Below are positions 33,864-43,865 of a stretch of DNA of 64,000 nucleotides, in pieces. The first letter of the stretch is position 1. The number at the start of each line of letters is the position of its first letter. The stretch is from assembly GCF_013256425.1 (NCBI RefSeq), contig NZ_CP053904.1, forward strand, positions 1,488,001 to 1,552,000. The letters run 5' to 3'. The notes below the pieces were generated by a model. The model saw nothing but the letters and a program-made list of their open reading frames with translations. It ran no database searches and was not told where the DNA came from. The translations under genes and the position numbers were made by a program. The stretch comes from Hymenobacter sp. BRD67 (lineage in GTDB: Bacteria; Bacteroidota; Bacteroidia; Cytophagales; Hymenobacteraceae).

Positions 33864-35405
33864 ATGACTGCACAAAGTACATGCTTGCTACGAGCCACCC
33901 TGGGGCTGGCCGGCCTGCTGGCCGCCGGGCCGCTGGCGGCGCAAACCACGCAGCCGGCCCGGCCGGCTTCGCCACCGGCTGCAGCGCTGGCCGCCCCGGC
34001 AGTGGCCGCTACCGGCCCCTGGTCGCTGCAGCGCGCCGTGGACTATGCCCTGGACCACAATCTGGACGTGCGCCTCAATCGGCTTACCGCCCAGGGCAAT
34101 GCCCAGATACTGCGCCAGAGTAAGGCCGCACTGCTGCCTGCCGTCAATCTGAATGCCACCCAGGGCTGGAACTACGGTACCTACGTGAACCCGGTAACCT
34201 CGCAGTTTCAGAGTGCGACCACGCGCTCCAATAACTTTTCCGGTCAGGGGCAATTAGTTATTTTTCAGGGCTTTATACTGCGAAATACTATTCGGCGCAA
34301 TACCCTCGACTACGAGGCCAGCATGCAGGATATTGAAAAAGCCCGCAACGACCTGAGCCTCAACGTGGCTTCGCAGTTTTTGCAATTGGTGCTGGCGCAG
34401 GAGCTGGTGCGTGCCAACCAGCTGCACGTAAACAATGACCAAGCCCAGATTGAACGCACTAAGCTGCTGCTCAAGGCCGGTAGTATTCCGGAGAGTACGC
34501 TGCTCGACAACCAGTCGCAGCTGGCTACCGACGAGCTGAGCGTGGTAACGTCGCAGAACCAGGCTAATCTGGCTCGCCTGGCCCTTCTGCAATTGCTCAA
34601 CATCGACCCGGCTACTGCGCAGAATTTTGAGATTGAGGTGCCCTCGCTGCCCGACCCCGACCAGGAAGCGCCCTATACGCTGGACCTGAACGCGGTGTAC
34701 CAGCAAGCCACCGGCACGAGACCCGAAATTCAGGCTGCCGACCTGCGCGTGCAGAGCGCCCGCCGCAGCGTAGATATTGCCCGCGGTAGCTACTACCCCC
34801 GCTTGTTTCTCAACGGCTCGCTCTCCACGCTGTTCTCCTCGGCCGGCGCAACGCGTAAGCTTACCGGCGACTCTCTCTCGGTCTATTTGCCAGTAGTGCA
34901 GCGGGCTGCCAATGGTACTATTCAGCCCACGTCCTATGTATCCTTTGCAGGCAAGCAGCCCAACTACGAAACCCTGCCGCCACGCTTCGCAGACCAACTG
35001 AGCAGCAATTACGGCAAAGCCATTCAGTTTGGCCTGTCCGTCCCGATTCTCAATGGCTTGCAGGTGCGCACGGGCGTGCAGCGTGCCCTTATCAACGAGC
35101 AGGCGGCCGGGGTGCGCGCCGAGCAGGCCCGCCTCACGTTGCGCCAAAGCATTGAACAGGCGTATGCCGACGCCCGCGCTGCGCAGCTGCAGTATTCGGC
35201 GGCCACGCGCCAGGTAGCGGCCCTCACCCTGACGCAGCGCAACTCGGAAATCCGCTTCAACAACGGTCTGCTTAGCGGCACGGAGTTTAATATTGCCAAG
35301 AATAACCTCAACTACGCCGTTTCGAATCAGATACAGGCTAAGTACACCTTCATCTTCCGGCGCAAGGTGCTAGACTTTTACCAGGGCCGCCCACTGGCTT
35401 TGTAG
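33864..35405 (+). CDS. TolC-family outer-membrane efflux channel
   Basis: The 513-residue product has a signal peptide (LLRATLGLAGLLAAGPLAAQ), a Pro/Ala linker, and two OEP repeats with the usual long helices: WSLQRAVDYALDHNLDVRLN, NDLSLNVASQFLQLVLAQEL, GTRPEIQAADLRVQSARRSV, LTLRQSIEQAYADARAAQLQ and FNNGLLSGTEFNIAKNNLNY. It forms the trimeric outer-membrane and periplasmic tunnel of tripartite efflux or type I secretion systems. The next gene encodes the adaptor, so the two form an export operon. No inner-membrane pump gene is in the window. Confidence 0.92.
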   Translation: MTAQSTCLLRATLGLAGLLAAGPLAAQTTQPARPASPPAAALAAPAVAATGPWSLQRAVDYALDHNLDVRLNRLTAQGNAQILRQSKAALLPAVNLNATQGWNYGTYVNPVTSQFQSATTRSNNFSGQGQLVIFQGFILRNTIRRNTLDYEASMQDIEKARNDLSLNVASQFLQLVLAQELVRANQLHVNNDQAQIERTKLLLKAGSIPESTLLDNQSQLATDELSVVTSQNQANLARLALLQLLNIDPATAQNFEIEVPSLPDPDQEAPYTLDLNAVYQQATGTRPEIQAADLRVQSARRSVDIARGSYYPRLFLNGSLSTLFSSAGATRKLTGDSLSVYLPVVQRAANGTIQPTSYVSFAGKQPNYETLPPRFADQLSSNYGKAIQFGLSVPILNGLQVRTGVQRALINEQAAGVRAEQARLTLRQSIEQAYADARAAQLQYSAATRQVAALTLTQRNSEIRFNNGLLSGTEFNIAKNNLNYAVSNQIQAKYTFIFRRKVLDFYQGRPLAL

Positions 35406-35510
35406 TCCTGGCCAAAAATACTTCTCATACCGGGCCCGCCTTACTCTTCCGCTTACGCCTATGGCTGCCCGTAAAAACCTCCGGCAAGCGCAGCCCGACC
35501 GACTTTCTCT

Positions 35511-36917
35511 ATGAAAAATAATCGACTCCTTATTATTCTGGCTGTGGCCGTGGTCGTGCTCATTGGCGGCTACGCGCTGGCTAAGAAAAAAGGCTGGGTA
35601 GGCAAGCCTATCGGCACCGAAATCACCGCTGCCACCGCCGGGCCGGCTACTATCGTGGAGAAGGTTAGTGCCTCGGGCAAGGTGCAGCCCGAAACGGAAG
35701 TTAAAATCTCGCCCGACGTTTCGGGCGAGATTATTGAGCTCTACGTGCAGGAGGGCGACTCGGTGAAGAAGGGTCAGCTGCTGCTGCGCATCCGGCCCGA
35801 CAACTACCTGGCTATGGTGAGCCAGCAGTCGGCCGCCGTGGGCACCCAGCGGGCCAACGTGGGCCAGGCCCAGGCCCAGCTGGAGCAGCAGGCCGCCAAT
35901 GCCAAACAAACCGAGCTGACCTACCGCCGCCAGGCTTCTCTATATAAGCAAAAAGTAATATCGCAGTCGGACTACGAGGCGGCTCAGGCCGCTTATAATG
36001 CCTCGCAGGAGCAGCTCAAAGCCATTCGGGCGCAGATAAAGGCCGCCCAGAGCACCGTGCGCAGCGCCCAGGCCGGCTTGCAGGAAGCGCAAAAGAATCT
36101 TAATAAAACTACTATATATGCCCCGGTGAGCGGCACTGTTAGTAAGCTCAACGTGAAAAAGGGCGAGCGCGTGGTTGGCACTACCCAGATGGCCGGCACC
36201 GAAATTATGCGCATTGCCAACCTCAACAACATGGAGGTGCGCGTGAGCGTGAATGAGAACGACATCATCCGGGTGCAGCTCGGCGACTCGGCCGATGTGG
36301 AAGTAGACTCTTACACTACTAAAAATGAGAAGTTTAAGGGTATTGTAACGGCTATAGCCAACACGGCCAAGGACGCGCTGACCGCCGAGGCAGTCACCGA
36401 GTTTGAGGTGCGGGTGCGCCTGCTGCCGGCTTCGTACCAGCATCTGGTCAAGGCCGGCCCTGATGGCCACGCCACCGTGCCCTTCCGGCCGGGTATGACG
36501 GCCTCCGTCGACATCATTGCCGACCGTAAGAGTGGCGTACTAAGTGTGCCGCTGGCCGCCGTAACTACCCGCTCCGATTCGGCAGCCACCAAAGCCAGCC
36601 AGGGCGGCGGGGTGCGCGTGGGCGGCCGGGGCGGTGGGTCGGCCGAGGCGGTCGACAAGACCAAAGCGGCTCCCAAGGCTGATATTAAGGAGGTAGTATT
36701 TGTTATAAAAGATGGCAAAGCCGTGCTGACGCCCGTAAAAACGGGCATCAGCGACTTTCAGAACATTGAAATCGTGAGCGGCATCCCGGCGGGCACGCAG
36801 GTGGCAAGCGGCCCGTTCCGCGCCGTCTCCAAAACCCTCAAGGATGGCGCGCCGGTAGTGGTAAAAGATGCCGCCAGCCTCAGCAAAGAGGCGCTGGCCG
36901 ATACTCCGGCCAAATAG
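35511..36917 (+). CDS. Periplasmic adaptor (membrane-fusion protein) of an efflux system
   Basis: The 468-residue product has an N-terminal membrane anchor (RLLIILAVAVVVLIGGYALA), a biotinyl-lipoyl-like half motif (GKVQPETEVKISPDVSGEII, ELYVQEGDSVKKGQLLLRI), a coiled-coil hairpin (residues about 105-190) and the returning half (TIYAPVSGTVSKLNVKKGER). A beta-barrel with FRPGMTASVDIIADRK follows. The Ala/Lys-rich insert near residues 360-385 is a flexible loop. It resembles the MacA/HlyD-like adaptors that work with ABC-type permeases, but the pump is not in the window. A 105-bp gap separates it from the TolC gene. Confidence 0.9.
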   Translation: MKNNRLLIILAVAVVVLIGGYALAKKKGWVGKPIGTEITAATAGPATIVEKVSASGKVQPETEVKISPDVSGEIIELYVQEGDSVKKGQLLLRIRPDNYLAMVSQQSAAVGTQRANVGQAQAQLEQQAANAKQTELTYRRQASLYKQKVISQSDYEAAQAAYNASQEQLKAIRAQIKAAQSTVRSAQAGLQEAQKNLNKTTIYAPVSGTVSKLNVKKGERVVGTTQMAGTEIMRIANLNNMEVRVSVNENDIIRVQLGDSADVEVDSYTTKNEKFKGIVTAIANTAKDALTAEAVTEFEVRVRLLPASYQHLVKAGPDGHATVPFRPGMTASVDIIADRKSGVLSVPLAAVTTRSDSAATKASQGGGVRVGGRGGGSAEAVDKTKAAPKADIKEVVFVIKDGKAVLTPVKTGISDFQNIEIVSGIPAGTQVASGPFRAVSKTLKDGAPVVVKDAASLSKEALADTPAK

Positions 36918-36978
36918 CGGTACAATTTCCGGCCTTTGTAACCGGTTTTGCTGTCCTTTAAAAGGACGATTTTCGTAA

Positions 36979-37014
36979 GAGCGAGTCAGCGCAAGCTGGC
37001 TCGCTCCTTTTATT
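36979..37014 (+). terminator. Rho-independent terminator of the efflux operon
   Basis: GAGCGAGTCAGC and GCTGGCTCGCTC pair (one wobble) around GCAA and are followed by CTTTTATT. It ends five bases before the PAP2 gene, whose promoter must overlap it. Confidence 0.75.
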
Positions 37015-37018
37015 ATAT

Positions 37019-37861
37019 ATGAAAAATACTATTATTAGCTGGCAAGCCCTGGTCTTAGCACTGAGCTTGCTGGGCGGTCAGGTGCGGGCGCAAACCACGT
37101 CGGCTGCTCCTGCTGATACCACGCTCCATAAGTATCAGACGACGCCGGGCACGCTGCCCGTGCCCTGGTACCGGGGCAAGCTCGTGCGGGCCAGTATTGT
37201 ACCGGCTGTGCTCATCGGCTACGGCATTAGCGTGGTGGGTGACCACGGCTGGTACTCCTCGTACCAGGCCAAGGCCGACCTGCAACGCCACTTTCCGAAT
37301 TTCAACAACCACCTCGACGACTACCTGCAATGGTCGCCCTACGTGGAGCTGGGCGGGGTGCTGCTGGCGGGCGTCGAGAGCCGCAACGACCGCATTAATC
37401 TGGCGCTTATTCTGGTCAAGTCGGAGGCCCTGATGCTGGGCTCGGTCTATATTATCAAAACTGCCACCCAGCACGAGCGGCCCGATGGCTCCGATAAGCT
37501 CTCGTTTCCGTCGGGGCACACAGCGCAGGCGTTTCTGGCCGCCAGCATCGTGCATACCGAGCTGCGCGAAAAAAGCCAGTGGTACGGCATCGGGGCGTAC
37601 ACGCTGGCCACGACGGTTGGCGCGTTTCGAATGCTGAATAACAAGCACTGGGAAGCCGACGTGTTTGCCGGCGCCGGCGTGGGCATCTTGTCGGCGCACC
37701 TGTCGTACCTCTCGCATCGCCACCGCTGGGGCCAGCATCCGGCCGACCGGCCGGGCGTAGGGCTGGCCCTGCCGAAGGTGGAAAAGCCCATCTGGCGGGT
37801 AAGTCCTACGGTGCTGCCAGGGGGCGTAATGGGGCTGAATGTGAGCTGGCAGGCAAAGTAG
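37019..37861 (+). CDS. PAP2-superfamily phosphatase with signal peptide
   Basis: The 280-residue product starts with a signal peptide (ALVLALSLLGGQVRA, QTTS). The phosphatase motifs are KTATQHERP (KX6RP), LSFPSGHTAQAFLAA (PSGH) and a third motif NNKHWEADVFAGAGVG (H-x3-D). Hydrophobic segments alternate between them. It is more divergent than the PAP2 protein at 25491 and, with its signal peptide and N-terminal extension, probably acts in the periplasm or at the outer membrane, as the LpxE/LpxF-like or outer-membrane PAP2 proteins of Bacteroidota do. The substrate is unknown. Confidence 0.85.
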   Translation: MKNTIISWQALVLALSLLGGQVRAQTTSAAPADTTLHKYQTTPGTLPVPWYRGKLVRASIVPAVLIGYGISVVGDHGWYSSYQAKADLQRHFPNFNNHLDDYLQWSPYVELGGVLLAGVESRNDRINLALILVKSEALMLGSVYIIKTATQHERPDGSDKLSFPSGHTAQAFLAASIVHTELREKSQWYGIGAYTLATTVGAFRMLNNKHWEADVFAGAGVGILSAHLSYLSHRHRWGQHPADRPGVGLALPKVEKPIWRVSPTVLPGGVMGLNVSWQAK

Positions 37862-37875
37862 CACGCCGCGCCGGC

Positions 37876-39354
37876 TTACCCGAATAGCTTTACCTGCTCG
37901 CCCTTGCGCTTGGTCCGCACGTGGTTGCGGATAATCTGCTGCACATCTTTATTATCGGCGTAAGGCTGCACCGCCTGGCGAAAATCGGTGATTTTGCGGG
38001 CCGTGAACGTCTCATCGACGTAGCCGAAACCGAGGTAGCGGCCATTCTCCACCACGACCAGCGATTTCTCATCGGCGCGGCGGCCGGGGCCAACTACCAC
38101 AAATGACTCGTGCTCGTAGGTAATACTGTCGATGGCAGCATCCACGCGCTCGTTGTAGCTTTCGGGCGGCTCCTGGCCCACGCACGCGCCCTGGCACTGA
38201 TGCACCTGGTAGGCAAAGCACGAGCCATCGGTTTTATACAAGCCGCAAAGCTTTTGGCAAAGGTTGTATTTGCTAACCTTATGATAGAGAAAACCCTGGG
38301 CCTTGTACTGGTTGCCCAGCGCAATAATCGGAATCTCCGAGTTGCGGGCATCAGCCCGGCCATAGAATAGGCGCTTATAGCCCTGCTCGTCGGTTTTGAG
38401 GTAGATGCCGGCCGGAAACACCGAGCGCCGCTGCGCCCGGTTGTAGGCCGGCTTGAGCTGCTTGATGAGGTGCGACTCGTAGAGCAGCGCCACGAGCTCC
38501 GAGCCGGTTAGCTCCCAGGTGATATCGGCAATGGAGTTCTTGAAATCCAGGCTCTTGCGCGATTTTACATCAACGGCAAAGTGCTGCTGAATGCGCTTGT
38601 AGATATTGATGCTCTTACCCACGTAGATAACCTCGCCGGCTTCGTTGTGGAAGTAGTACACCCCGGTTTCCTGGGGCAGCGAGGCCACCTTTTCGGGCGT
38701 GATGAGCGGCGGCAGCAAAGCCGTTTTGATGGCCTGCGCCATAGCAGCCACGCGGCGCGGGCTGGGCTTCTTCTCAGCCGCCGGGCTGCGGCCCGATGGG
38801 GCCAGGGCATCAACGCGGGACAGGGCGTCGGCCGCCGTAGCCTCGGCAGCGTCGCTGGCCTGGGTTATCTTCAGCAGGCGGTCGAACAGGATGGCAGTGG
38901 CCTCGGCATCGCCGGCGGCGCGGTGCCGTCCTTCGAGCGGAATCCCGATATTCTGGCACAGCTTACCCAGGCTATAGCTTGGCTGGCCGGGTATCAGCGA
39001 GCGGCTCAGGCGCACAGTACAGAGCGTTTTGCGCGAATAGTTGTAGCCCAGGTCGGCAAACTCCTTTTTTAGAAAGGAGTAGTCAAACCGCACGTTATGA
39101 GCTACAAAAACACACCCTTCAGTCATCTCGACCACCTTGCGAGCAACCTCGTGGAAGCGAGGCGCCCCGGCTACCATGTCGTTGGTAATACCGGTAAGCT
39201 GCGTGATGAAGGGCGGAATAGCGCGGCCAGGATTAACGAGCGTCGTATAGGAGTCCACCACCTGCTGGCCGTCGTGCACGAAAATAGCCAGCTCCGTAAT
39301 GCGGTCATTGGCCGGCTGGCCGCCGGTGGTTTCGAGGTCGATAATGGCGTACAA
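37876..39354 (-). CDS. DEDDh exonuclease fused to a GIY-YIG nuclease (Pol III epsilon/UvrC-like)
   Basis: The product has about 493 residues. Residues 1-165 form a DnaQ-type exonuclease (YAIIDLETTGGQPANDRITE, FVAHNVRFDYSFLKKEF, the last motif HRAAGDAEATAILF). Residues about 240-330 form a GIY-YIG endonuclease as in UvrC or Cho (TGVYYFHNEAGEVIYVGKSI, NIYKRIQQHF, GSELVALLYESHLIKQLKPA, YNRAQR). A UvrC-like Cys region follows (LCGLYKTDG, HQCQGACVG). Such fusions are thought to act in nucleotide excision or mismatch repair. The start is TTG at 39354: a -7 box (TAACTTTG) at 39387-39394 lies just upstream, while the longer frame to 39462 would run through the terminator of the previous gene. Confidence 0.88.
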   Translation of the reverse strand: MYAIIDLETTGGQPANDRITELAIFVHDGQQVVDSYTTLVNPGRAIPPFITQLTGITNDMVAGAPRFHEVARKVVEMTEGCVFVAHNVRFDYSFLKKEFADLGYNYSRKTLCTVRLSRSLIPGQPSYSLGKLCQNIGIPLEGRHRAAGDAEATAILFDRLLKITQASDAAEATAADALSRVDALAPSGRSPAAEKKPSPRRVAAMAQAIKTALLPPLITPEKVASLPQETGVYYFHNEAGEVIYVGKSINIYKRIQQHFAVDVKSRKSLDFKNSIADITWELTGSELVALLYESHLIKQLKPAYNRAQRRSVFPAGIYLKTDEQGYKRLFYGRADARNSEIPIIALGNQYKAQGFLYHKVSKYNLCQKLCGLYKTDGSCFAYQVHQCQGACVGQEPPESYNERVDAAIDSITYEHESFVVVGPGRRADEKSLVVVENGRYLGFGYVDETFTARKITDFRQAVQPYADNKDVQQIIRNHVRTKRKGEQVKLFG

Positions 39355-39386
39355 AGGCGCGAGGATAGGAGGGAGAGCACTAACAA

Positions 39387-39394
39387 CAAAGTTA
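39387..39394 (-). promoter_or_regulatory. -7 element TAACTTTG of the exonuclease gene
   Basis: This is a perfect TAnnTTTG match on the minus strand, 33 bases before the TTG start at 39354. It helps decide that start. Confidence 0.55.
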
Positions 39395-39424
39395 AGGCCC
39401 CGGTTAGTTGCCGGCCGGGCACGA

Positions 39425-39456
39425 AAAAGCCCCCCGAAGTAATTCGGCGGGCTTTT
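39425..39456 (-). terminator. Terminator after the DUF2383 gene
   Basis: AAAAGCCCGCCGAA and TTCGGGGGGCTTTT pair with one mismatch around TTAC; on the minus strand the hairpin ends in a T run. It lies 52 bp after the DUF2383 stop. Confidence 0.75.
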
Positions 39457-39507
39457 CTTCACTAACTAATGGCTACTGATTAGTTGCTGGTCATTAGCCA
39501 TCAGGCG

Positions 39508-39969
39508 TTACTTTGCCTTATTCATAGCCAGCCAGTTTTTGGCTTGCAAAATAGCGTCGTGCTGCTGCTGGAATACCGTTTTGGCACCCGCCGGCACATC
39601 GGTCGAGGCCAGTACCGTTTCGTAGGCTTTCAGGGCCGTGGCTTCGCCGGATTCGGCAGCTTCGAGCACGGCCGAGTCGCTCTGGCCCGTAATGGCCGAC
39701 TTGATGTTAATCCAGCCACGGTGCACCGCGGCGGCCGCATCGGTTGCCACGCTTTCAACGGTCGTGTCGTGCTTGGCTTCCATGCCATACTGCTTGGCGT
39801 AGCCTTCGAGGTCGGATACAAAATGCGCACGCTGCTGCGAAAACTCGCCAAGCTTGGCTTTCAGCTCGGGGCTTTTTACTTCCTCGGCTGCTTCCTGGTA
39901 GCCTTTTACCGAGGTGCGGTTGAGGTTGAGAATGTCGGTAAGGGCACGGGCAATGGTTTCGTTAGCCAT
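39508..39969 (-). CDS. DUF2383 (PA2169-type) four-helix protein
   Basis: The 153-residue cytosolic protein is predicted to be entirely helical (ETIARALTDILNLNRTSVKG, YQEAAEEVKSPELKAKLGEF, QQRAHFVSDLEGYAKQYG, HRGWINIKSAITGQSDSAVL, EAAESGEATALKAYE). The EAAESGE...AYE helix pair and the LN-TSVKGYQEAA start match the ferritin-like DUF2383 family, which is linked to stress response. No metal function is established. The gene is monocistronic with its own terminator. Confidence 0.82.
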   Translation of the reverse strand: MANETIARALTDILNLNRTSVKGYQEAAEEVKSPELKAKLGEFSQQRAHFVSDLEGYAKQYGMEAKHDTTVESVATDAAAAVHRGWINIKSAITGQSDSAVLEAAESGEATALKAYETVLASTDVPAGAKTVFQQQHDAILQAKNWLAMNKAK

Positions 39970-40092
39970 AATACGTTGTACTTGATTGACTGAGTGGAAA
40001 AGGAGAATCGCTGCCCAAAAGCAGCAGCTACCTTTCGCTGTACGTGTGCTGCCCGTCCCTGGGTTTCATAGTGCCCACCAATCCGGCGTTGC

Positions 40093-41343
40093 TTAGCGGG
40101 AGCGCGTGCCCGGGATGGGAGGCAGCTGCGGCCCGGTTGCCTCGGGCGGGCGCTTGCCACGCACCTTATCCAGCAGCTTGGTTATAAAACCGCGCTCGTC
40201 GCTGGGGTCTTTGGTGGTGGCCTCGCCATCACCTACGTCGCCGAGCAGGAAGCCCCAGGCCTCCGTGCCCTTGTTCGCATCGAGCACCACCTTGATAACG
40301 GCCGAGATGGGCACGCTCAGAATCATGCCCGGCGTGCCCCACAGCTGTCCGCCCAGAATAAGGGCAATAATGGCCGTGAGCGGATTCAGACTCACCTTGG
40401 AGGCGGTAATCATCGGGGCCAGAATATTGTCAGAGATAAACTGCACGGCCATAAACACGCCCACCACGGCCAGGCCCCGGCCCGGCGAGCCGGTTTCGAC
40501 AAACGTAATCAGGGCCGGAATGAGCGACCCCACCGTGATGCCGATATAGGGAATAACGGCCAGCACAGAGGCAAAAACCGCAAAGAACAGCGCATATTTC
40601 ACGCCCAGGGCCAGCAGTCCGATGGCGTTGAGTACCGAAACCAGCACGATAACCATAAACAGGCCCGTCATGTAGCCCTGCACCACACTCTGAATATTGT
40701 CTACCGTTTGCAGCACGGTAGTGCGCTTATCGGGCTCCACAAACCGAAACATGAACTGACGGAGGTGGTCACGATAATATAGAAAACAAAATATATAAAT
40801 CGGAACAAGGGCTAGTGTGCTTATAATACCCAGGGTAGTACTTAGCGTAGAGCCCAGGTACTTGCTCACATCCTTGCGGGCGGTATCGAGCGAAGAGCTG
40901 ATGACCTCATCGTGGCTTAAGGGTTGAAAATTAAAGCGGTGCGCAAGCTGCTGCTGCGTCTGGTCAAAATAAGCTACCAGCTTGGTTTGAATAAGCGGAA
41001 TCTCGTTGCGCAGGCCAATAATCTGGGAGCCAAAAAAGTACACCATTACCGCCAGGGCCAGCATAACAAGTAAGATGGAAGTAGCGATAGCCAGCATCCG
41101 GGGCCAGCGCCACTGCTCGAAGCGGGCTACTATGGGCATGAGGAGCAGCGAAAGCAGGATGGCATAGAGCAGGGGCAGCAGCAGCTCATCGAGGGTATGC
41201 AGCACATACACCAGCAGCGAGAGCCCGATAAGCAAAAACGTATAGTGCACCAGCGGCGACTGCTTTACCTGCGCCGGGGCATGAGCGGCCGTGGGCGAGG
41301 GGACATTGCGCGGGGTATTAAATTGATTGGCAGGGGGAAGCAT
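40093..41343 (-). CDS. AI-2E family transporter (YdiK/TqsA type)
   Basis: The 416-residue integral membrane protein has about eight helices: FLLIGLSLLVYVLHTLDELL, LLYAILLSLLLMPIVARFEQ, ILLVMLALAVMVYFFGSQII, LFMVIVLVSVLNAIGLLALG and VLAVIPYIGITVGSLIPALI. The family signature appears in the last third (FMAVQFISDNILAPMITASK, VSLNPLTAIIALILGGQLWG, TPGMILSVPISAVIKVVLD). The family exports small molecules or ions, and the substrate of this member is unknown. A long hydrophilic tail (about 50 residues, rich in D, K and P) is cytosolic. Confidence 0.88.
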   Translation of the reverse strand: MLPPANQFNTPRNVPSPTAAHAPAQVKQSPLVHYTFLLIGLSLLVYVLHTLDELLLPLLYAILLSLLLMPIVARFEQWRWPRMLAIATSILLVMLALAVMVYFFGSQIIGLRNEIPLIQTKLVAYFDQTQQQLAHRFNFQPLSHDEVISSSLDTARKDVSKYLGSTLSTTLGIISTLALVPIYIFCFLYYRDHLRQFMFRFVEPDKRTTVLQTVDNIQSVVQGYMTGLFMVIVLVSVLNAIGLLALGVKYALFFAVFASVLAVIPYIGITVGSLIPALITFVETGSPGRGLAVVGVFMAVQFISDNILAPMITASKVSLNPLTAIIALILGGQLWGTPGMILSVPISAVIKVVLDANKGTEAWGFLLGDVGDGEATTKDPSDERGFITKLLDKVRGKRPPEATGPQLPPIPGTRSR

Positions 41344-41502
41344 TCGGGTACGTATGGGGTATAAGGCAGGAGTTGAAGTTTTGTGGGCAAGCGTAGGCTT
41401 TTCGTGCGCCGATGCCTGAACCCGGCGGGAGCAGCTGGTGTTAGCTAACCATATTGGCTGAAAAAGCTAACCTGGCTGGGGCGCCGGATAGTGGTTTGCC
41501 GG

Positions 41503-41510
41503 TATTTTTG
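41503..41510 (+). promoter_or_regulatory. -7 element TATTTTTG of parE
   Basis: This is a perfect TAnnTTTG match 47 bp before the parE ATG. Confidence 0.5.
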
Positions 41511-41556
41511 ACGTTATTTTACCCAGCCAACGCGCCTTCTACGGATTTAATAAGAT

Positions 41557-43464
<1,908 letters not shown>

Positions 43465-43865
43465 CCGGTTATTTTTAAACATAGTAAAAATATATATTAA
43501 ACCTTCGCAGGTCCTCCGTGCCGCTGGCGCACGGAGGACCTGTGTTTTTGGGCCAAGCGGAGTTTCGCTGCTTCGGAGCTGCTTACACCAGCCTGAAAGA
43601 CACCAGCTGTTTTGCCAGGCGTTGAGCAGCCTTTGGCAGACCGGGAGCTAGCGGCTATAAGCAGTACCTGTGTGCTGCGTAAATGACTCGTTATCAAGGA
43701 TAGTATAAATACCTGTTTTAAAAAACAGGTGCTTCTACGCTAAAAGCTGGCCGGCACCGGGCCAGACCTTTGACCCGTCATCCGAAGCTTCACCCATGAC
43801 AACGGCGACCGCTGAAAAGCCGCAACAGAGTAGGCAATTCATTTCCTCTATTTGTCAGTACTGCT
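43465..43865. other. 400-bp spacer between parE and the unknown gene
   Basis: It holds the parE terminator (43508-43549) and then about 300 bases in which I see no gene. A reading frame opening with ATG at 43796 has no sensible protein and is offset from the gene at 43866. Confidence 0.5.
43508..43549 (+). terminator. Rho-independent terminator of parE
   Basis: The 14-bp perfect stem CAGGTCCTCCGTGC / GCACGGAGGACCTG is followed by TGTTTTTG. Confidence 0.88.
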